From contig JAJRYS010000012.1 in NCBI GenBank assembly GCA_024275665.1, positions 1 through 35,600 on the forward strand: DNA of 35,600 nt, given 5' to 3'. This document shows, in pieces, positions 22,336 to 30,266 of the stretch (within the stretch, counting starts at the first letter, position 1; each line of letters opens with the position of its first letter). Source of the DNA: an archaeon (GTDB taxonomy: Archaea; B1Sed10-29; JAJRYS01). Both the position numbers and the translations under genes were made by a program. The notes beneath the pieces are model-generated. The model saw nothing but the letters and a program-made list of their open reading frames with translations. It was not told where the DNA came from and ran no database searches.

Positions 22336-22611
22336 ATGGCAGATGAAAACTCAGTGTACATTGGAAAGAAAGGAGTAATGAGCTACGTCTTAGCAGTAGT
22401 AACACAGTTCAACTCAGGAGCAAAAGAAGTAGTAGTAAAAGCAAGAGGAAAAAGCATTTCAAGAGCAGTGGACGTAGCAGAAATAGTCAAGAACAAGTTC
22501 CTCAACGACGTCAAAGTAAAAGACATCCAGATAATGACAGAAGAACTCCAGAACAAAGAAGGAACCTCTTCAAACGTCTCAGCAATCGCAATCACTTTGG
22601 CAAAAGAGTGA
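22336..22611 (+). CDS. albA: DNA/RNA-binding protein Alba
   Basis: Archaeal chromatin protein that coats DNA and RNA as a dimer. The 91-residue sequence has the family hallmarks: [18 protein letters not shown] at the start with the central lysines, [20 protein letters not shown], and ending with [13 protein letters not shown]. It has one of the strongest ribosome-binding sites in the window (AAAGGAGGT, nine bases before the ATG), fitting high expression. Codon use is also clearly biased compared with neighbouring genes. Confidence 0.95.
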   Translation: MADENSVYIGKKGVMSYVLAVVTQFNSGAKEVVVKARGKSISRAVDVAEIVKNKFLNDVKVKDIQIMTEELQNKEGTSSNVSAIAITLAKE

Positions 22612-22712
22612 GTAATGCATTAGCATTACGAATTCCGGGAAGAGTGAGGATAAAAAATCCAGTGAAACCTCTTTTTCTCTTTTTGTTTTTGTTATTTGTT
22701 TTTTGTTTTCAT
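22612..22712 (+). terminator. Alba 3' stem-loop and T-rich terminator
   Basis: Immediately after the Alba stop, GTAATGC and GCATTAC form a perfect 7-bp stem with an ATTA loop (22612-22629). About 40 bases later comes a long T-rich tract (22671-22710). The latter is the likely terminator; the stem may protect the mRNA end. Confidence 0.5.
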
Positions 22713-22716
22713 GTTC

Positions 22717-22971
22717 TTAGTAAGCTTTATCATGATGGTCAAGGGATATTAAAAGAACAGTTTCATCTTCTATTTTGAAGATTAGAACAAAACTGCCGAA
22801 ATGAATCCTGTGATACCCTGCTAACACATTTTTTAAGGGTTTGAATCTTCTAGGGTTTTCCACTATTTCAATAATCTTTTTCTTAATTCTTTCAAATAAC
22901 TTCTTGTCTTTTTTCTTAAGTTTTTTCATAGATTTCTCAAATTGTTTGCTGAAGATGACCTCATAAGCCAC
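22717..22971 (-). CDS. RelE/YoeB-like toxin
   Basis: An 84-residue RelE-superfamily protein. It opens with IFSKQFEKSMKKLKKKDKKL, then the diagnostic PRRFKPLKNVLAGYHRIHFG. It ends with VLLISLDHHDKAY, matching the Y-(x)-DHHDKxY-type tail of archaeal RelE. These toxins cut mRNA on the ribosome. It lies ten bases after the stop of its presumed antitoxin. Confidence 0.85.
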   Translation of the reverse strand: MAYEVIFSKQFEKSMKKLKKKDKKLFERIKKKIIEIVENPRRFKPLKNVLAGYHRIHFGSFVLIFKIEDETVLLISLDHHDKAY

Positions 22972-22981
22972 TGAGATCCTC

Positions 22982-23215
22982 TCATAATTTTTTCAAATAG
23001 CTAACTGCTTGTTTTTGAGTCATCCTCTTACCATGCTTGCGCATTTCTTCTTCAATCTTCTTGTACCTGTCGATTTTCTCTAGGATTATCTTTCTTCTTA
23101 TCACATCAAGAATGAATTCTTGCACACTTTTGTAACCATATTCTTCTGAATATTGTTTTGACTCTTTGTAAAGAACTTCTGGGATTACTAAACTTATTTG
23201 CTTTGTTTTAACCAT
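22982..23215 (-). CDS. Antitoxin of the second RelE pair (RHH-like)
   Basis: A 77-residue protein starting MVKTKQISLVIPEVLYKESK, a ribbon followed by helices in ribbon-helix-helix style (YGYKSVQEFILDVIRRKI). A charged C-terminal tail for toxin binding follows. ATG 23215 has GGTGG five bases upstream; the frame extends to GTG 23227 but that codon is part of the ribosome-binding region. A perfect 9-bp inverted repeat overlaps its TATA box (23238-23259). Confidence 0.78.
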   Translation of the reverse strand: MVKTKQISLVIPEVLYKESKQYSEEYGYKSVQEFILDVIRRKIILEKIDRYKKIEEEMRKHGKRMTQKQAVSYLKKL

Positions 23216-23237
23216 GAAAACCACCACATTATTTTCG

Positions 23238-23259
23238 TACTTTTAAGTATTTAAAAGTA
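23238..23259 (-). promoter_or_regulatory. Operator palindrome over the TATA box of the second RelE pair
   Basis: Arms TACTTTTAA and TTAAAAGTA are perfectly inverted around a GTAT spacer, and the AT-rich centre doubles as the TATA element. A repressor bound here would directly block TBP. Confidence 0.65.
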
Positions 23260-23349
23260 TTTATTATTGCAGTTTTTTGCAACATTATTTTACAAAGCAA
23301 TCTTTTAAAAACACTTTTCTTTATTAAAGAACGTTGAAGAGTGATGATC

Positions 23350-24138
23350 ATGGTTAGAAGGAGTTATGTCCGGGCAGTAGGAGGAGCAAGAAAAGAAAAA
23401 GAAGTCATTGAAAGAATAGTAACCCCAGAAGGAGTTCTGTATAAGGTTAATGGGGAAGAAGTGCTGTTAGAGCGTGATACTCCTAAGGGGAAGAACATAG
23501 TAGTAGTTGGAAACCCTCGTGCTAAGAAAATAGAACAAGCAGCAAGAAGATATTATGAAGGAATGATAACTCCTGTAATGCAGGAAATAATGAAAGCTCC
23601 TCCTGAGAAAAAGCTTAAGTTATTAGAACAAGCAAGAAGAGAGATGAAAAAATTCAACCCTGATTTGCTTTTCATAGAGAAAGAAGAAGGAGGAATAGAA
23701 CCATTAGGAGACCCTGTTCTTGAAAAGAAAACACAACTCGGCTTGAACAGGGGGATTAAAGACGTGAAAGAAGAGTTCTTTGAATGGTTGGAAAAACAGG
23801 AAGAAAAAGCAAGGAGAGAACTGCAAAAGCAGAAGAAAAAGAAAAGACCAAGTAAGAGTAAGAAAGGACCAAGACAAGTGAAGAAGCCAAAATCAAGGAC
23901 AAAGCAGGTTGTTCGAGAGCTTGCCCCACAGGAGTCATTCGAAGAAAGACTAAGACAGAAGCTTGAAGAGGAAAAAAGACAGAAGATGAGCAGAGAGTTC
24001 GCTGACTACATCGCCAAGAACAGTATAATGCGCGACGAGATTGCAAGAGCTTTTGACTTGAAGAACTCAAAGCCAAGCACAGTAGCCAGGTTTTTGCAAA
24101 GCGAAGAATTCCAAGGCAAGATCCTGAGAAGGTATTAG
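23350..24138 (+). CDS. Hypothetical basic protein, 262 aa
   Basis: An unrecognised protein. The N-terminal 60 residues look like a small beta domain (TPEGVLYKVNGEEVLLERD), followed by helices. A strongly basic linker (KKKKRPSKSKKGPRQVKKPK, about 165-190) and a C-terminal helical domain of about 60 residues come next. The latter (IAKNSIMRDEIARAFDLKNS) has an HTH-like look. GTG 23341 and ATG 23344 are alternative starts. It may bind nucleic acid. No operon partner; it ends in a convergent stem-loop region. Confidence 0.6.
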   Translation: MVRRSYVRAVGGARKEKEVIERIVTPEGVLYKVNGEEVLLERDTPKGKNIVVVGNPRAKKIEQAARRYYEGMITPVMQEIMKAPPEKKLKLLEQARREMKKFNPDLLFIEKEEGGIEPLGDPVLEKKTQLGLNRGIKDVKEEFFEWLEKQEEKARRELQKQKKKKRPSKSKKGPRQVKKPKSRTKQVVRELAPQESFEERLRQKLEEEKRQKMSREFADYIAKNSIMRDEIARAFDLKNSKPSTVARFLQSEEFQGKILRRY

Positions 24139-24145
24139 GAACTCA

Positions 24146-24178
24146 GCAAGGGAACGAGAAGGTTCCTCAGGGACTTGC
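24146..24178. terminator. Imperfect stem-loop between convergent genes
   Basis: GCAAG-GGAAC pairs with GTTCC-CTTGC, with a 6-nt loop and a 7-nt one-sided bulge. It lies between the ends of a plus-strand and a minus-strand gene, where it could end or stabilise either transcript. Confidence 0.4.
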
Positions 24179-24208
24179 AGAAAATGGAAAAAGGAGATGC
24201 ATGAACCC

Positions 24209-26320
24209 CTACTTTTCTTCAAGTACTGCTTTTTTCACGATCATGCGTGCAGTGTACTCGTTTTCCTTGACTATTTCGTAGTCAGTGATGCGTATTCGCT
24301 TGTCGAAGAAGGGAGCGTCGAGCACGAGTGTTTCGAATTCTCCTCCCTCGCCAGCCACGTTAAAACCGTATTCCTTGCTTAGCTTTACGAGCTTGTCAAC
24401 GTCTTCCAGTGTTATCTTCCTGCCAAGCCATGACGCGTACAGTCCCTGTGCTGCTATGCTTGAAAACCATACTTCGTAGTTCTTTACAACGTAACGTATT
24501 TCTTTTTCCTGGTCAGCGTGCCACAACGGAGCGAATACTTTCAACCCGAGCTCGTCGCATACTCTTTCAATCCTGTTCCTCTGATAATTAGAGTACAAAG
24601 CACCGCTCACCACTCCCTCTACTCCGTGTTTTTCAATTGCTGTTCGCAGTGCTTTTTTCAAGTCTTCGAGCTCTTCTTCCTTCACTCCTTTAGTCTCCTG
24701 CAAGACCAAGGGCAGGTTCATTGCCCTTGCTTGGAGTTCTACTAAGTGAATGTTGGGAGTGTGGAACATGAAAGACTCAGGGTTCTCGCTTTTCAAAGTA
24801 ACAAGACACGCTATCTTGTAATTCTGTTTCTTCATTACTTCCAAGGCGTAGTACCCGTCCTTGCCTCCGCTTACGAGTGCTGCGAGGCGCACGTTTCCCT
24901 CGTCGTAGTACTGTCTCAAGTATTCTGACTTGGTCATTCCTTTTGCTTTGGCGAGTTTCTCGATTGCCTTGTCAACCCCGCTTCCGTACTGCGCTGCTTT
25001 CTTCTCCCTAAAAGCCAATTCTTCAAGCACTCCCATTCTCACCGCGTTTTTCCTAAGTACGTACTTGTTCTCGTCTCCTCTTATCTTCAAATCAGTGGGA
25101 ATGCGCAGCGCGTAGTCAACGAGTTTCAAGTCGAGGAAAGGCACGCGTAGTTCTATGTTGTTGTTCATTGTCACAACGTCATCGCGGTAGTTATTCACTT
25201 CGTAGATCCTGCGGATGCTTGACAAGCACTCTTTTTCCAAGTAATGAGAACGCTTGTGCCTCTCGTAACCAGCGAACAACTCGTCAGCCCCAGAGCCTGT
25301 GAAAGCAACGCGTACTCCGTCTTTCTTCATCTCCTCAGCAGCAGCGTACAGAGTTACTGCTACTCCTACTTTTACTGGATTATTGTCTTCTATCAAAGGA
25401 GTGGCTGTCTTCACAAGTCTCTCAACTTCACCAATGTCAAGCGTTACCACTTTCAGCTTTAATCCCATTGCATTGGCAGCGTTCTCAGCTTCTTTCACGT
25501 CTATTGATCCTGGAAAGCCTGCAACGTAACAAGTGAAGTCAACTCCTTCGTCTTGCAGTGCTTTCGCAACCACGAGTGAGTCTACTCCTGCTGAGAAAAA
25601 CAAACCAACCTTTATTCCTTTGTCAGGCACGCGTATTCTCACGCTTTCCCTTATCAGTTCCCCGAGTCTTTGAATGACTTCTTCTTCACTGCCTCTTACT
25701 AACGGCTGTGTTTCGAAAAACTTTCTTTGCTTTTTCTCTTCTTCAAGAGTCTCAGCATCCAGGATTAGTATTACCCTGGGATTAAGTTCTTCAACCCTTT
25801 CAAAGCTTTTCCTAAGTGCTTTTTTCTCAGAAGCAAAACCAAAACCGTTCCCTTTCTTTGCAATCCACAAGGGCTTGACTCCAAGCAAATCCCTGCACAA
25901 GACCACTTTCCCATCAAGCCACCAGGCGAACGCGTACACTCCTCTTACTTCTTCCAGTGTTTTTTCAAGTCCGTGTTTTTCAAGCATTCTCAAAAGCAGT
26001 ACGGCGTCGTTCTCAGCTTCAAGTCCGTATCGTTGGTTTAATTCTTTCCAGTTGTACAACTCGCAGTTAGCAACCAAGACGCTGTGTTCTCCTTTCAACG
26101 GCTGCGTAGTAAACCCCACTATGGAGTGCAGGTTGTGAGCCATCACGTTTTCTGAGCTTAGTTCTTGTTTTTCAAGGAGTTCAAGAGAACGAGCAACCAC
26201 TACCCTATCGCTGTCAGTGACTCCGAACGCGTCCAATCCCCTGTTCTTCATTACTTTGAGCCCGTTGACTGCTTTTCTGAACGCGTCTTCTAATCCGAAG
26301 AAGCCGATGATTCCGCACAT
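24209..26320 (-). CDS. Asparagine synthetase fused to diphthine-ammonia ligase (Dph6)
   Basis: A 703-residue three-part enzyme. Residues 1-200 are a class II glutaminase (MCGIIGFFG, nucleophile Cys2, and ANCELYN where the family usually has NGEIYN). Residues 215-475 are an asparagine-synthase ATP pyrophosphatase with SAGVDS (243-248) and GSGADELFAGY. Residues 477-703 are a Dph6/MJ0570-type domain: SGGKDGYYAL (484-493) and EGGEFETLVLDAP (658-670). Dph6 amidates diphthine on elongation factor 2 using ATP and ammonia. The glutaminase could supply ammonia to both synthetase sites. The start must be ATG 26320 to expose Cys2. It is one base after a small membrane protein gene. Confidence 0.88.
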   Translation of the reverse strand: MCGIIGFFGLEDAFRKAVNGLKVMKNRGLDAFGVTDSDRVVVARSLELLEKQELSSENVMAHNLHSIVGFTTQPLKGEHSVLVANCELYNWKELNQRYGLEAENDAVLLLRMLEKHGLEKTLEEVRGVYAFAWWLDGKVVLCRDLLGVKPLWIAKKGNGFGFASEKKALRKSFERVEELNPRVILILDAETLEEEKKQRKFFETQPLVRGSEEEVIQRLGELIRESVRIRVPDKGIKVGLFFSAGVDSLVVAKALQDEGVDFTCYVAGFPGSIDVKEAENAANAMGLKLKVVTLDIGEVERLVKTATPLIEDNNPVKVGVAVTLYAAAEEMKKDGVRVAFTGSGADELFAGYERHKRSHYLEKECLSSIRRIYEVNNYRDDVVTMNNNIELRVPFLDLKLVDYALRIPTDLKIRGDENKYVLRKNAVRMGVLEELAFREKKAAQYGSGVDKAIEKLAKAKGMTKSEYLRQYYDEGNVRLAALVSGGKDGYYALEVMKKQNYKIACLVTLKSENPESFMFHTPNIHLVELQARAMNLPLVLQETKGVKEEELEDLKKALRTAIEKHGVEGVVSGALYSNYQRNRIERVCDELGLKVFAPLWHADQEKEIRYVVKNYEVWFSSIAAQGLYASWLGRKITLEDVDKLVKLSKEYGFNVAGEGGEFETLVLDAPFFDKRIRITDYEIVKENEYTARMIVKKAVLEEK

Positions 26321-26321
26321 T

Positions 26322-26537
26322 TCACTTCTTTCCTTTCCTGCTCATGTCCATGAGTACTTTTATAACGAGAACTATGAACAAAGCGTAGACAGGATACCAG
26401 AAGGCTTCTGACTGCGCATAAACAGCTCCTATGAACTCTCCTATTATCAATACTATGAGAGTATAAGATATGAAGAAGATGGTAACGTCTTCTATTTTGT
26501 TGAATACTTCTGTGATGGCTTTCCCAACAGCGCTCAT
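26322..26537 (-). CDS. Small two-helix membrane protein, 71 aa
   Basis: An unrecognised membrane protein with two hydrophobic segments (VTIFFISYTLIVLIIG and FWYPVYALFIVLVIKVLM) and a basic end. Its TATA-like CTTTTTAAACC is about 25 nt upstream, so it is probably leaderless and the first gene of a transcript that continues into the AsnB-Dph6 gene. The one-base gap to that gene implies co-expression, but no functional link is known. Confidence 0.6.
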   Translation of the reverse strand: MSAVGKAITEVFNKIEDVTIFFISYTLIVLIIGEFIGAVYAQSEAFWYPVYALFIVLVIKVLMDMSRKGKK

Positions 26538-26572
26538 GTTTTTCTTTTTGTAAAAACGGGTTTAAAAAGGGT

Positions 26573-26905
26573 TTACATGAGCTTCATTTGCAGTTCCGCG
26601 AGTTTTTCCCTGAGCTCCTGGTTCTCTCTTCTCAATCTTTCAAGCTCTTCTTCTAACGGATTCTTCTGAGGCTGTTTTGGAGCTTCTTCTATCACCTTTG
26701 TAGGAGGATTGAGTTTTATTGGCTGTGCTTTCCAAATAGACCCATGTCCAAGCCCTGCGTTTGGATCTGGTCCTACTGGGTCTCCTCTTGGCTCAACTTT
26801 TAAGAAAATGTCATCGCGGTTCACGTTGCGCTGTGGGTTTCTTTGACGTGCCATCATCTCAGCTTGTGCTTCGTACTTCTTAATAATATCAGCTATCAAA
26901 GCCAT
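26573..26905 (-). CDS. Hypothetical protein with C-terminal coiled coil
   Basis: A 110-residue protein. A short N-terminal helix (ALIADIIKKYEAQAEMMARQ) leads to a Pro/Gly-rich disordered middle. A leucine-zipper-like C-terminus follows (EEELERLRRENQELREKLAE) with heptad leucines. It may dimerise and tether a partner. No family recognised. TATA-like TTTTAAATAG lies about 30 nt upstream of the ATG. Confidence 0.55.
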   Translation of the reverse strand: MALIADIIKKYEAQAEMMARQRNPQRNVNRDDIFLKVEPRGDPVGPDPNAGLGHGSIWKAQPIKLNPPTKVIEEAPKQPQKNPLEEELERLRRENQELREKLAELQMKLM

Positions 26906-27012
26906 TGCGCACCGACCTTTTTTCCAGAACTATTTAAAAGAAAAAGCAACAACCCTTTAAAAAAGTTTCCTTCGCAATCCAAACCAAAAGAATTCAAAAC
27001 ACTTCGCAGAGG

Positions 27013-27693
27013 TTAGGATTTCTTAGCTTTTTTGAACACTCCGGTAAGAGTCCCTGCTTCTGCTCCTGCTATCAAACTCCTATTCACCACGTTGGCAAAC
27101 ATCCTCTTCACAGAATCCTTATCACGCAAGCCATCCAAAGAGTCAACGAACTCATTAAAAGACTTTAACAAAGCTTTTTTCTGCGCAGAATCAGCTTTCC
27201 TAATGCTTGACTGCTTTGCAGAGAACAACTCATACAACACTACTGCTACTGCGTGAGACAAGTTCAAAGCAGAATACTGCTTGCTGGTTGGAATCGTAAG
27301 CACCACGTCGCACTTCGCAAGTTCTTCATTAGTCAAGCCAGTACTCTCCCTTCCGAATACCAACGCAATCCTCCCGTCAACGTTCTTAACCTCTTCTGAG
27401 AACTCACGCACAGAATAACACTGCCTTACCACGTCATAACCAGCAGAAGTCTTAGCAGTAGTTCCGATGACGAAGTCAAAGCCTTCAAGCGCTTTTTCAA
27501 AACCACTGACAATGCGTGCTTCTTCCACGATGCCGTAAGCACGAGAAGCAAGCTTCCTGCACTCATCGCTTTTCAAATCACAAGCAGGATTCACTACCAC
27601 CAGTTCTTTCAAACCAAAATTAGTCATTACACGCGCAACGCTTCCAACGTTCCCAGCATTCTCAGGCTCCACGAGCACCACTGCTGCGTTCAT
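27013..27693 (-). CDS. trmJ: tRNA (cytidine/uridine-2'-O-)-methyltransferase TrmJ-like
   Basis: A SPOUT-class methyltransferase that probably 2'-O-methylates nucleotide 32 in the tRNA anticodon loop. Family motifs are present: VLVEPENAGNVGSVARVMTN near the start, the SAM-knot segments IALVFGRESTGLTNEEL, and TIPTSKQYSALNLSHAVAV. A basic helical C-terminus follows. Archaeal TrmJ acts as a homodimer. ATG 27693 is one base after the upstream PIN gene stop; TTG 27702 is a less likely start. It is the last gene of the fen1 operon. Confidence 0.85.
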   Translation of the reverse strand: MNAAVVLVEPENAGNVGSVARVMTNFGLKELVVVNPACDLKSDECRKLASRAYGIVEEARIVSGFEKALEGFDFVIGTTAKTSAGYDVVRQCYSVREFSEEVKNVDGRIALVFGRESTGLTNEELAKCDVVLTIPTSKQYSALNLSHAVAVVLYELFSAKQSSIRKADSAQKKALLKSFNEFVDSLDGLRDKDSVKRMFANVVNRSLIAGAEAGTLTGVFKKAKKS

Positions 27694-27694
27694 A

Positions 27695-28357
27695 TCAACC
27701 AAGCATCCTTACGTATTCGCTGATTTCTTCTTTCGTGATTGAGCATCCTGCGAACTTTGCAGCGTACAACGCTGCTTCCAAGCAAGTTTTTCCCATGCAC
27801 TCGTCAAGCCATCCTTTCTCATACGCGAACGCGATTACCTCTGTTGACCTGAGCACGTTAATGTCAGACAGTTCTATTTTAATTTCCCTCAGCACATCTT
27901 TATCCATACTTACCTTGTACCCGGTTCTGTTCTGCATGTAGTCCCTTACTTTGACAGGGTCTTCTATCAAGTGCCTCGTCGTCCTCTCATCCACGAACAA
28001 CGCGTCTGCTTTCAACAGCTTGTAAGCAGCCATTGCTTCTGCTTCTCCGCGTTGCACTATCTTAACCCTCTTCCCCTTGTACTCCATCAACGAGTTAGTA
28101 AGATTTATCAATTCGTCTGCTTTTCTCTGCACTTCACCGTCATCAACTATTCTTAGCACTCCTTCGTCTATCAAGTGTTTTAACAACAACGCTTTGTACT
28201 TGAATAACTTCGTGTGAAAGGGGTGTTCTACTATCTCAGCAACCACTCCTCTCGTGATGAAGAGTTTGTGTTCTTCAGCAAGCTTTTCCACTACTTTGTT
28301 CAAGCAGTTGTCCCCAAGTGATATCAGCGAGCTTGAATCCCATACCAGCAAGCTCAT
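27695..28357 (-). CDS. PIN-domain protein
   Basis: A 220-residue protein. Residues 1-130 form a PIN nuclease domain (MSLLVWDSSSLISLGD with the first Asp at 7, a Glu in VVAEIVEHP, and DALFVDERTTRHLI). Residues 140-220 are a helical extension longer than in VapC toxins. Its ATG overlaps the stop of the upstream gene by four bases (ATGA). It may be an RNA nuclease acting with that neighbour. The conserved-looking fusion length suggests a housekeeping role rather than a toxin, but this is inference. Confidence 0.7.
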   Translation of the reverse strand: MSLLVWDSSSLISLGDNCLNKVVEKLAEEHKLFITRGVVAEIVEHPFHTKLFKYKALLLKHLIDEGVLRIVDDGEVQRKADELINLTNSLMEYKGKRVKIVQRGEAEAMAAYKLLKADALFVDERTTRHLIEDPVKVRDYMQNRTGYKVSMDKDVLREIKIELSDINVLRSTEVIAFAYEKGWLDECMGKTCLEAALYAAKFAGCSITKEEISEYVRMLG

Positions 28358-28914
28358 TCCAACACCTTCCTAGTCATGAACCATCTTTCCCTAACGCTTT
28401 TAGTCTGAGTAAAGGGCCTTTCATGAATCTTAGTAGTGCCAACGTAGTCTATTAGTTCTGCTTTGCTTACTCCTGCTATTTCGCACGCGCGTGACAATGA
28501 CAAGCCCAAAGCATACATTCTTGAAGCCTGCTTTACTCTCGCGTGATGCACGACGTCAACTGCATAGTTGCCTGCTTGTTCGTCAAATTCTCTTATTCTT
28601 TCAAGCACTTGTGACAATGTTTCCTGCATGCTTTCCAAAGTGCTTTCTTTCTGGATTTCTTTCTTCAAGTAATAAGCCATGCTTTTCTTGAAAGAATCCC
28701 ATCCTGGAAGTTCTCTGAAGTGCTGTTTCCTAAGAAGCTTTGAAAAAGCATAAGCAATCAAAGCAAGCTCGAACAATGCTTTGTTGTCAGTGAAAGCAGA
28801 TTCTTCCACGAGCTTGTTGCTCATCACCCTCAGGGAGAAGGAATCATCTTCTTCAATGAGTTTGACTACTTCTGCCAAGTACTTGTCAATGCTTTCCTCA
28901 GTCACTATCTTCAT
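28354..28914 (-). CDS. Hypothetical helical protein with C-terminal HTH-like segment
   Basis: An unrecognised 186-residue, almost entirely helical protein. The end contains a clear helix-turn-helix-like stretch (SLSRACEIAGVSKAELIDYV) followed by a basic tail (TKSVRERWFMTRKVL). It starts directly after the fen1 stop codon and overlaps the PIN gene by four bases. The trio fen1, this gene and the PIN gene is therefore tightly coupled. A partner or adaptor for the PIN protein is the simplest guess. Confidence 0.6.
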   Translation of the reverse strand: MKIVTEESIDKYLAEVVKLIEEDDSFSLRVMSNKLVEESAFTDNKALFELALIAYAFSKLLRKQHFRELPGWDSFKKSMAYYLKKEIQKESTLESMQETLSQVLERIREFDEQAGNYAVDVVHHARVKQASRMYALGLSLSRACEIAGVSKAELIDYVGTTKIHERPFTQTKSVRERWFMTRKVLE

Positions 28915-29940
28915 TCAAAACCACTTGTCAATCCTTTGCTGCGTTTCTCTTTCCTCGTACGAAGTGATTAAAGCATCTACTACTTTTAAAACCCTGTCTT
29001 TTGAAAAATCATGCTCTTCCACCAGCACTTTCATTATCCTTACTTCGTCTGGTTTCTTCCACTCCAACGAGTAATCTTTGGTTATTCTTGGCTTTAGAAA
29101 GATTTTCCTCACTTCTCTTATTACTTCCTCGCATTCCATTCCTTTCTCCTTGCACGCGTCTTCGTATGACTTTCCTTGCTTCACTAGTTCTAGGGCTTTC
29201 TTCGGTCCTATTCCTTTAATGCCTTGGTTGAAGTCAGTGCCTATCATTAAGCCAATCTCTATTAACTGTTCGCGCGTAATACCAAGCCCTGCGAGTGTTT
29301 CTTCGAGTTCTATGAGTTCAGGCTTTATGACTACGTAAATGTTCTTGTTAGGAAGTTTCCTCTTGCCAGTAATGGCAAGGTTGCGGACGAGACGAGGAGC
29401 TCCGAACAGCAACGAGTCGTAGTCCTGGGAACCAGCAGCCCACACTTCTTTCTCCGCAGCCATGAAAGCAGCTTGTGCTTCTCCTTCTCCAGGAGCCTGT
29501 ACTACTGGCACGCCCATTGCTTCCAGCAATTCCTTAGAATCCTTGATCATGTCATCAGATAATCTGGAGGTTGCTTGCGCGTATTTCCTCAACTCCTTAA
29601 CACGCCCAGCCCTCTTGGCTTCTTCCAGTTTTTGTTTCGCTTTCTCTTTTGCTTCTTCTCTTTTCTCAATTGTGCTCTTCTTAAGCAAGGAGTGCTCGCC
29701 GTCGAAGATGAACACTGGTTTCACGCCGTTCTGAAGCAGGTTAGCAGTCCTGTAAAACAAGCCTGACAAGTGAGAAGTAATCCTGCCCTGCGAGTCCATT
29801 AAAGGCGTGCCATCATACTGCCTTATGATGCTCAGGAACTGGTACAACGAGTTGAAAGCATCAATGGCTATTTCACGCGTGTTCAAATCGCTCAAGCTGA
29901 TTTCCTTCTTCTCAACAAGGTCTCCTAACTGCACTCCCAT
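28915..29940 (-). CDS. fen: Flap endonuclease 1
   Basis: Structure-specific nuclease that removes 5' flaps during Okazaki-fragment maturation and repair. Recognised by the N-terminal MGVQLGDLV and AIDAFNSLYQFLSIIRQ, the FDGE motif, the active-site acids in APGEGEAQAAFMA and GSQDYDSLLFG, and the H2TH region GTDFNQGIKGIGPKKAL. The C-terminus QQRIDKWF is a PCNA-interacting (PIP) box. Length 341 aa is typical. A TATA-like GTTTTAAATTC about 29 nt upstream implies a leaderless operon start. Confidence 0.97.
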   Translation of the reverse strand: MGVQLGDLVEKKEISLSDLNTREIAIDAFNSLYQFLSIIRQYDGTPLMDSQGRITSHLSGLFYRTANLLQNGVKPVFIFDGEHSLLKKSTIEKREEAKEKAKQKLEEAKRAGRVKELRKYAQATSRLSDDMIKDSKELLEAMGVPVVQAPGEGEAQAAFMAAEKEVWAAGSQDYDSLLFGAPRLVRNLAITGKRKLPNKNIYVVIKPELIELEETLAGLGITREQLIEIGLMIGTDFNQGIKGIGPKKALELVKQGKSYEDACKEKGMECEEVIREVRKIFLKPRITKDYSLEWKKPDEVRIMKVLVEEHDFSKDRVLKVVDALITSYEERETQQRIDKWF

Positions 29941-29996
29941 GAAAACTAACTACTAAGAACAAGAATTTAAAACCTGTTGCTTTGAACCTTTCCATG

Positions 29997-30005
29997 TTAA
30001 AAAAC
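29997..30005 (-). terminator. T-run after tRNA-Ser
   Basis: On the minus strand GTTTTTTAA follows the tRNA-Ser discriminator by about seven bases, a suitable termination signal before the fen1 promoter. Confidence 0.5.
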
Positions 30006-30025
30006 AGTGAACGCGGAGGGCGAGA

Positions 30026-30119
30026 TTTTCTCGCTGTCCAGCTGGCTTTTCCGCTGTTAAGCTGAACTAGTGCATGCGGCTTGAGCCGCGTGCGCTTAAG
30101 TGCCGGCTGGTTGCAGCCG
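30026..30119 (-). other. tRNA-Ser intron 3 (T-loop, 59/60), 94 nt
   Basis: TTCG (30125-30122) pairs with CGAG (30033-30030) as the central helix. The 5' bulge is AAC and the 3' side has a wider AAAAT, so the motif is relaxed. Internal hairpins include GGCTG/CAGCC and GCGGCT/AGCCGC. The insertion point is the same as in tRNA-Val. Confidence 0.7.
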
Positions 30120-30158
30120 TTCGAACTCGCGAGCCCCGAAGGGCACTGGCTTAGCAGG

Positions 30159-30200
30159 CTCGCCTCGCTCCGCCGCTCTTGGAAAAGCAGCGTGGGCGAA
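30159..30200 (-). other. tRNA-Ser intron 2 (anticodon stem, 30/31), 42 nt
   Basis: Central helix CGCT (30206-30203) pairs with GGCG (30164-30161), including one U-G. Three-base bulges are GGT (30202-30200) and AGC (30160-30158), and an intron helix TCGC/GCGA lies just inside. Splicing restores stem CTGGC/GCCAG. Confidence 0.8.
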
Positions 30201-30214
30201 CCAGCGCAATACCA

Positions 30215-30258
30215 TTGCACCTGCAAAGGTGCAAACCAAAGGGTTTGCCGTTTGCGGT
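30215..30258 (-). other. tRNA-Ser intron 1 (D-loop), 44 nt
   Basis: Central helix GCAT (30264-30261) pairs with GTGC (30220-30217). Bulges are AGA (30260-30258) and AAT (30216-30214). The intron helix contains GCAAA with TTTGC. Splicing joins AG to TGGTA to give a standard D-loop. Confidence 0.75.
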
Positions 30259-30266
30259 CTATGCGA

